Source: Leifsonia virtsii (GTDB lineage Bacteria > Actinomycetota > Actinomycetes > Actinomycetales > Microbacteriaceae). From it: a stretch of 64,000 bases of DNA. Location: positions 575,051-639,050 of the forward strand of contig NZ_JAROCB010000003.1 in assembly GCF_030433675.1 (NCBI RefSeq). Direction: 5' to 3'. This document shows positions 59,806 to 64,000 of this stretch, piece by piece. Numbering within the stretch: position 1 is the stretch's first letter; each line of letters opens with the position of its first letter. The notes beneath the pieces are model-generated. The model saw only the letters and a program-made list of their open reading frames with translations. It did no database searches and was not told the origin of the DNA. A program made the translations under genes and the position numbers.

Positions 59806-59831
59806 TACAACGATGTACTCCAACGTTGTAA
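59806..59831. promoter_or_regulatory. Twin LacI operators upstream of the arabinoside operon
   Basis: TCCAACGTTGTAA (59819-59831) is identical to the site before lacI (50391-50403). TACAACGATGTA (59806-59817) is a related palindrome whose centre is 13 bp away. Together they lie in the leader of the binding-protein gene. Confidence 0.8.
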
Positions 59832-59893
59832 ACGCGAGTATACGAACCCCTCCGCACCTCGTCAAGCCGCCCGCGCGCAGCCCCCGTCCACCG

Positions 59894-59953
59894 TCGAGTA
59901 CACCAAGACTTCACGCCTGCGCGGCGTGTCGCGTGCAGTCTTCGCGGACTCGA
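59894..59953. repeat. 60-bp dispersed palindromic repeat, copy C
   Basis: It shares 55 of 60 positions with copy B by eye, including the complete right half (GCGTGTCGCGTGCAGTCTTC). It lies 12 bp beyond the MBL gene's stop and upstream of the arabinoside operon promoter. Confidence 0.85.
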
Positions 59954-59965
59954 CGGCGGAGGGAG

Positions 59966-60871
59966 TCAGGCGGCGAGGAAGGCGAGGTGCAGGGCGGTCT
60001 GCGACAGGGTGGAGAGGCGGGGGAACGGCGCGAGGTTCCGCCAGCCGCCGGTCCAGGTGAGGGCGCTCGCGACCTCCCACACCGTGCCGCCGGGATGCGC
60101 GGCGACCTCCCGCGAGCGGCGCAGGTGGTGCTCGGCCAGGGCAGCGCACCGGTCGGCCAGGCCGGAGAAGGGATGCTCGTGCCCGGGCAGCGCCAGGCCG
60201 CCGAGCCCCGCGACCCGGTCGAGGGACGCCAGGTAGTCCGCGATCGGGTTCGTGGCGGTCGGGCCGCCGAGGCCGAGACCGGAGTTCACGGTCGGGAGCA
60301 CGTGGTCGCCGGTGAATACGAGGCCCGCGTCCTCGTCGCGAAGGCATAGGCTGCCGGGGGTGTGGCCGGGCGTCCACAGCACCCGCAGGCGGCGGCCCGG
60401 GACATCGAGCAGGTCGCCGTCGGCGAGCACGTCGTCGGGCCGCGCCAGGTCGGGGGCGGCCGGCGCCGTGGCCACCGCCGCCAGTTCTGCGCGCCGCTCG
60501 GCCGGTACGCCCCACCCCTCGAGGTCGGGCGCCGGGAGCCCGTGCCGGATCGCCGTCAGAGCCTCCGCCTCCCGCGCGTGCATGAGCACCGGCGCGCCGG
60601 TCGCCTCCCGCAGCGCAGCGGCTCCGCCCGCGTGGTCGGCGTGCAGGTGCGTCAGCACGATGCCGGACACGTCGGAGGGCCGCCTCCCGAGCGCCTCCAC
60701 CGCCGCGATGACCGTCCGGACGCCCTCCCACCCCGGCGAGCCAGGGTCGACGACGAGCACGCCGCCGCGGTCGTCCTCCACGAGGTACGCCAGGCTGTAC
60801 GGCAGCCCGCCGCCGTGCATCGGGACGCGCACCGCGTGCACGCCACCGGCGACGGTCTCGGAAGCGGTCAC
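59966..60871 (-). CDS. Metallo-beta-lactamase-fold hydrolase
   Basis: The 301-aa protein has the metal-binding motif LTHLHADHAGG, then TPGHTPGSL, FTGDHVLP and ALPGHEHP, giving the full set of MBL-fold ligands. Such proteins include glyoxalase II-like thioesterases and lactonases; the substrate is unknown. The GTG at 60871 is favoured because TAGCCT (60878-60883, minus strand) ends 6 nt before it; GTG 60874 is the alternative. The gene lies between the arabinoside operon promoter and the aromatic hydroxylase. Confidence 0.86.
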   Translation of the reverse strand: MTASETVAGGVHAVRVPMHGGGLPYSLAYLVEDDRGGVLVVDPGSPGWEGVRTVIAAVEALGRRPSDVSGIVLTHLHADHAGGAAALREATGAPVLMHAREAEALTAIRHGLPAPDLEGWGVPAERRAELAAVATAPAAPDLARPDDVLADGDLLDVPGRRLRVLWTPGHTPGSLCLRDEDAGLVFTGDHVLPTVNSGLGLGGPTATNPIADYLASLDRVAGLGGLALPGHEHPFSGLADRCAALAEHHLRRSREVAAHPGGTVWEVASALTWTGGWRNLAPFPRLSTLSQTALHLAFLAA

Positions 60872-60962
60872 CACGCCAGGCTAGCCGCGCCGCGAGATGA
60901 GACTCGTCGTCGGAATTCCGGTCGAGCGGCGACGAGACGTCACCACTCGACGGCGGTCGGCA

Positions 60963-62855
60963 CTACCCGGCGAGCTCGCGGGTCGCGAGGATCGGGCGGA
61001 AGAACGCGGCCAGCTCGTCCGTCGCCGTGAGCGGCAGCACGTCGGCGACGTACTGGTCGGGCCGCACCACCACGATGGCGCCGTCGCGGTGGATGCCGCG
61101 GGCGGCGAAGATGTCGTCGGCAGGGTCGGCGGCGTACACCTTCTCGTAGTCGATCAGCCCGAACGGGCCGACCCGCGGGAGGAACAGCTCCGGCACGACG
61201 CCGAGGTCGACCGCGGTGTGCGCCTGCTGGTAGACCACCTTCACGTCGAACCAGGCGTCCGGGTCGGCGCTCGCAGGAGTCGCGGCGAGCGAGGAGGCGG
61301 GCGAGTCCGACATCCACTCGGCCAGGCGCGCGACCGCGGACGGCTCGCCTGCACGGGCCGCATCGGCGAAGACGTAGATGCGCCAGCGGCCGTCGGCGCG
61401 GGCGTGGTGGCCGAGGTGCACCGGGTTGCCGTCGCAGACCCGCGTCACCGGCGCCGACTTGAAGCGCTTGCCGATCGGGAAGCCGGACGCCAGCTCCTGG
61501 TGCACGGGCTCGCCGACGATCAGCGACGGCGCGTACTGGGTCATGAAGCCGGCGGGGAACTCCGCGGTCGCGACGTAGAAGTCCTCCAGCTCCGACGGGC
61601 TCTCGAACTCCTCCGGCTTCTTCGCCATCAGCGTCGACCATTCCTTGTCGAAGTCGATCAGGTTCTTCGCCACCACCTGGCGCTCGGCCGAGTAGGTGGC
61701 CAGCAGCGATTCCGGCGAGCGGCCGTCGAGCACATGCCCGAGCTTCCAGCCGATGTTGAAGCCGTCCTGCATGGAGACGTTCATGCCCTGCCCGGCCTTC
61801 GCGCTGTGCGTATGGCAGGCGTCGCCGGTGATGAACACCCGCGGCGTGCGCATCCCGAGCTCGTGGGGGAGCACGTCGTCGAAGCGGTCGGTGAGGCGGT
61901 GACCGACCTCGTAGACGCTGTGCCAGGCGACGTTGCGCACGTCGAGCGTGTACGGGTGCAGGATCTCGTTGGCCTTCGCGATGATCTGCTCGATCGAGGT
62001 CGAACGCACGGCACCCTTGTCGTCCGGGGCGACCTCGCCGAGGTCGACGTACATCCGGAACAGGTAGCCGCCCTCGCGCGGGATCAGCAGGATGTTGCCC
62101 GCCTCCGACTGGATCGAGCACTTCGTGCGGATGTCGGGGAAGTCCGTGACGGCCAGCGCGTCCATCACACCCCACGCGTGGTTGGCCTGGTCGCCGGCCA
62201 GGTGGCAGCCGATCGCCTCGCGCACCTTGCTGCGCGCGCCGTCGGCGCCGACGACGTACTTGGCGTGCACCACGCGCAGCGCGCCCTCGCCCGGCCCGGC
62301 GGTGCGGCGGAGGGTGACGGCGACGGGATGCTCGCCCTCGCCCACCTCGAGCCCCAAGAACTCGTAGCCGTAGTCGGGCGTCATCCGCGACGGGGAGTCC
62401 GCCATCACCTCGGCGAAGTAGTCGAGCACCCGTGCCTGGTTGACGATGAGATGCGGGAACTCGCTGACGCCGGTGGGGTCGTCCACCGGGCGCGCGGTGC
62501 GCACGATGCGGGTCGGGTCGGCCGGGTCGGGCTTCCAGAACGCCATCTCGGTGATGCGGTACGCCTCGGCGATGATCCGCTCGGCGAAGCCGAACGCCTG
62601 GAACGTCTCCACGCTGCGCGCCTGGATGCCGTCCGCCTGCCCGATGGCGAGCCGCCCGGGCCGGCGCTCGACGATGCGGGTGACCACGTTCGGGAACTGG
62701 GCGAGCTGCGCCGCGGCGATCATGCCGGCGGGGCCGGTGCCGACGATGAGCACATCCACTTCGTCGGGGAGCTCGGCGGCCCGGTCGATCCCGGTTCCCG
62801 CGGGCTCCTGGATGCGCGGGTCGCCGGAGACGTAGCCGTGGTGGTGGAACTGCAC
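60963..62855 (-). CDS. FAD-dependent aromatic hydroxylase (phenol 2-monooxygenase / 3-hydroxybenzoate 4-monooxygenase family)
   Basis: The 630-aa flavoprotein has an FAD-binding motif (VDVLIVGTGPAGMIAAAQLAQ), ERRPGRLAIGQADGIQARSVE, the DG-type segment VVGADGARSKVREAIG and GDACHTHSAKAGQGMNVSMQDGFNIGWKL. It ends in a thioredoxin-like C-terminal domain (about residues 470-630) found in the phenol hydroxylase and MobA families. It would hydroxylate a phenolic compound using NAD(P)H and O2. The GTG at 62855 follows AGTGAGGTTCCC. A perfect 23-bp palindrome lies 31-53 bp upstream. Its regulator is not adjacent on this side. Confidence 0.88.
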   Translation of the reverse strand: MQFHHHGYVSGDPRIQEPAGTGIDRAAELPDEVDVLIVGTGPAGMIAAAQLAQFPNVVTRIVERRPGRLAIGQADGIQARSVETFQAFGFAERIIAEAYRITEMAFWKPDPADPTRIVRTARPVDDPTGVSEFPHLIVNQARVLDYFAEVMADSPSRMTPDYGYEFLGLEVGEGEHPVAVTLRRTAGPGEGALRVVHAKYVVGADGARSKVREAIGCHLAGDQANHAWGVMDALAVTDFPDIRTKCSIQSEAGNILLIPREGGYLFRMYVDLGEVAPDDKGAVRSTSIEQIIAKANEILHPYTLDVRNVAWHSVYEVGHRLTDRFDDVLPHELGMRTPRVFITGDACHTHSAKAGQGMNVSMQDGFNIGWKLGHVLDGRSPESLLATYSAERQVVAKNLIDFDKEWSTLMAKKPEEFESPSELEDFYVATAEFPAGFMTQYAPSLIVGEPVHQELASGFPIGKRFKSAPVTRVCDGNPVHLGHHARADGRWRIYVFADAARAGEPSAVARLAEWMSDSPASSLAATPASADPDAWFDVKVVYQQAHTAVDLGVVPELFLPRVGPFGLIDYEKVYAADPADDIFAARGIHRDGAIVVVRPDQYVADVLPLTATDELAAFFRPILATRELAG

Positions 62856-62885
62856 GGGAACCTCACTTCGTCGTAAGTAGTTCAC

Positions 62886-62908
62886 TATGCGAACGCCGCG
62901 TTCGCATA
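62886..62908. promoter_or_regulatory. Perfect 23-bp palindromic operator upstream of the aromatic hydroxylase
   Basis: TATGCGAACGC (62886-62896) and GCGTTCGCATA (62898-62908) are perfect 11-bp arms around a single C. It lies between the divergent hydroxylase and metY-like genes. The length and half-site style fit IclR, TetR or MarR-type regulators of aromatic catabolism. Confidence 0.8.
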
Positions 62909-63006
62909 TCGCTCACTCAGCGTAGCGCAACCGGTCCGATCCGTCGCCCCCGTAGCTTTCCGCAACAGAAGGCGCGCGCGGCGGGCCGGTACCGCACCAT
63001 AGGGGG

Positions 63007-63948
63007 ATGCCGCAGTTCAGCACAGCCCAGGTCCACGCGGGAGAGGCCCGCGACGCCGCTCACGGCGCCCGGGTGACCCCGATCTACCTCACCGCGGGCT
63101 TCGAGTTCGACAGCTTCGCCCACGCAGAGGGCCGCTTCGGCGGCGAGGAGCCCGGCTACACCTACAGCCGCTCCGGCAACCCGACGACCGCCGCGCTGGA
63201 GCGCCGCGTCGCAGCGCTGGAGGGCGGCCGCGACGCCATCGCCGTCGGCAGCGGGCAGGCGGCTCTGACCGTGGCGCTGCTCGCGCTCGTGCAGTCCGGC
63301 GACCACGTGCTCTCGGCACAGAGCGTCTACTCCGGCACCCGCGGGCTGTTCGAGAACGGGCTGCGGAGGCTGGGGATCGACATCGAGTTCGTCGACGACC
63401 CGACCGACCTGGCCGAGTGGCGGCGCCGGCTGCGGCCGAACACGCGGGCCCTGTTCGGCGAGTCCATCGCCAACCCCGGCAACGACGTCCTCGACATCGC
63501 CGGGATCGCCGCGGTCGCCCGCGAGAAGGGCATCCCGCTCATCGTCGACAACACGCTCGCGACGCCGTACCTGCTCCGGCCGGGCGACTTCGGGGCCGAC
63601 ATCGTCGTGCACTCCGCGAGCAAGTACCTCGGCGGCCACGGCTCGACCCTCGGCGGTGTCGTCGTCGACCAGGGCAGCTACGGCTGGGCCGCGTCCCCGT
63701 TCGCCCACCTGACCGGCCCCGACGAGTGGCTGGAGGGCGCCAGCTACGTCGACGCCCATGGCGCCGGCGCCTACACCGCGTTCGCCCGGTCGGTCGTCGC
63801 CTCGCTCTTCGGACCCGTGCTCTCGCCGCTCAACGCCTTCCTCATCCAGCAGGGCATCGAGACGCTTTCGCTGCGCGTGCAGCGCCAGTCGGACAGCGCG
63901 CTCGCCGTGGCCCGCTGGCTAGATGTAGTGCCCAGGGACGTTGTTTGA
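63007..63948 (+). pseudogene. metY: O-acetylhomoserine (thiol)-lyase-like PLP enzyme, truncated by insertion
   Basis: Residues 1 to about 305 match the Cys/Met-metabolism PLP family: PIYLTAGFEF, YTYSRSGNPTTAALERRVAALEGG, GSGQAALTVALLAL, VDNTLATPYLLRPGDFGADIVVHSASKYLGGHG with PLP-lysine Lys206. Complete enzymes are about 430 residues. Here the frame runs through SALAVARWL and then eight unrelated codons to a TGA at 63946-63948. The break coincides with a CTAG at 63919-63922, followed by sequence that looks like an insertion-sequence end. The gene is probably inactive. Confidence 0.8.
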
Positions 63949-64000
63949 TCTGGTTGTCGTGACATGGCGAGAACCTCCGGTCAGAGTGGAGCTGCTTAGA
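63924..64000. mobile_element. Probable end of an IS481-type insertion sequence (runs off the window)
   Basis: From TGTAGTGCCCAGGGACGTTG onward the sequence leaves the metY frame and loses the local codon pattern. It begins directly after a CTAGA; CTAG is the known target of Bordetella IS481, and IS481-family ends begin with TG. No transposase is visible in the 77 bp available, so the family assignment rests on target and end only. Confidence 0.55.

Noticed and set aside
63771..63965. Small minus-strand ORF starting at 63965 with an AGGTTCTCGCC ribosome site, as an IS transposase start
   Set aside because: It reads into the metY antisense and has no transposase motif.

Overview
The window is a high-GC chromosome segment, roughly 70% by eye. 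It has ATGA/GTGA stop-start overlaps, actinobacterial small proteins (mycoredoxin, NATD1-type GNAT, CsbD), the TreY-TreZ trehalose route and a carbohydrate ABC importer without its own ATPase. All of this fits an actinobacterium, most likely Microbacteriaceae (Leifsonia-like). The taxonomic call is inference. No rRNA, tRNA, CRISPR array, prophage or origin was recognised.

Layout. 1-3.9 kb: end of an MBL-fold gene, a mycoredoxin, and a coupled MarR-MFS-proline iminopeptidase-kinase operon behind a palindromic, iron-box-like operator. 4-8.1 kb: lipase-like hydrolase, small membrane proteins, a domain-swapped lipoate ligase, a GNAT and a degenerate WecB-like protein. 8.2-16.5 kb: a surface-signalling neighbourhood with a short ECF-like sigma factor, a frameshifted AAA-LuxR regulator, a membrane HtrA protease, a one-piece sigma/zinc-finger/TM/LamG protein and a PAP2 phosphatase. 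16.5-24.4 kb: TetR-DHA2 drug exporter-MarR, a secreted protein, a PHP phosphoesterase, a DHFR-like reductase and a UvrA2-type ATPase. 24.5-36.4 kb: acetyl-CoA synthetase, then a glycogen/trehalose block (GH15, Ser/Thr kinase, GlgX, TreZ, TreY) interrupted by a Fic/Doc toxin-antitoxin pair, ending in csbD. 36.5-47.6 kb: a GlxA-type regulator, a LacI-controlled amino-acid-type ABC importer coupled to two oxidoreductases, a divergent SRPBCC/ArsR pair and a GH6 cellulase. 47.8-60 kb: a lipoprotein lipase, IclR, and a LacI-controlled arabinan/arabinoside operon (SBP, two permeases, GH1, GH51, GH93-like). 60-64 kb: an MBL hydrolase, an aromatic hydroxylase behind a perfect 23-bp palindrome, and a metY-like gene broken at a CTAG by what looks like an IS481-type end.

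Three patterns cut across the window. (1) Sixteen genes have a -10-like hexamer 6-7 nt before the start codon, mostly with no Shine-Dalgarno, which points to widespread leaderless transcription. (2) Long intergenic hairpins without T-tracts sit between genes; three of the palindromes are copies of one 60-bp element. (3) Regulators can be paired with operators by inspection (MarR, TetR, two LacI, ArsR, the antitoxin).

The best candidate for an undescribed system is the one-piece sigma-anti-sigma-LamG sensor at 13578-15584. It has a stand-alone sigma paralogue and a membrane HtrA protease close by.
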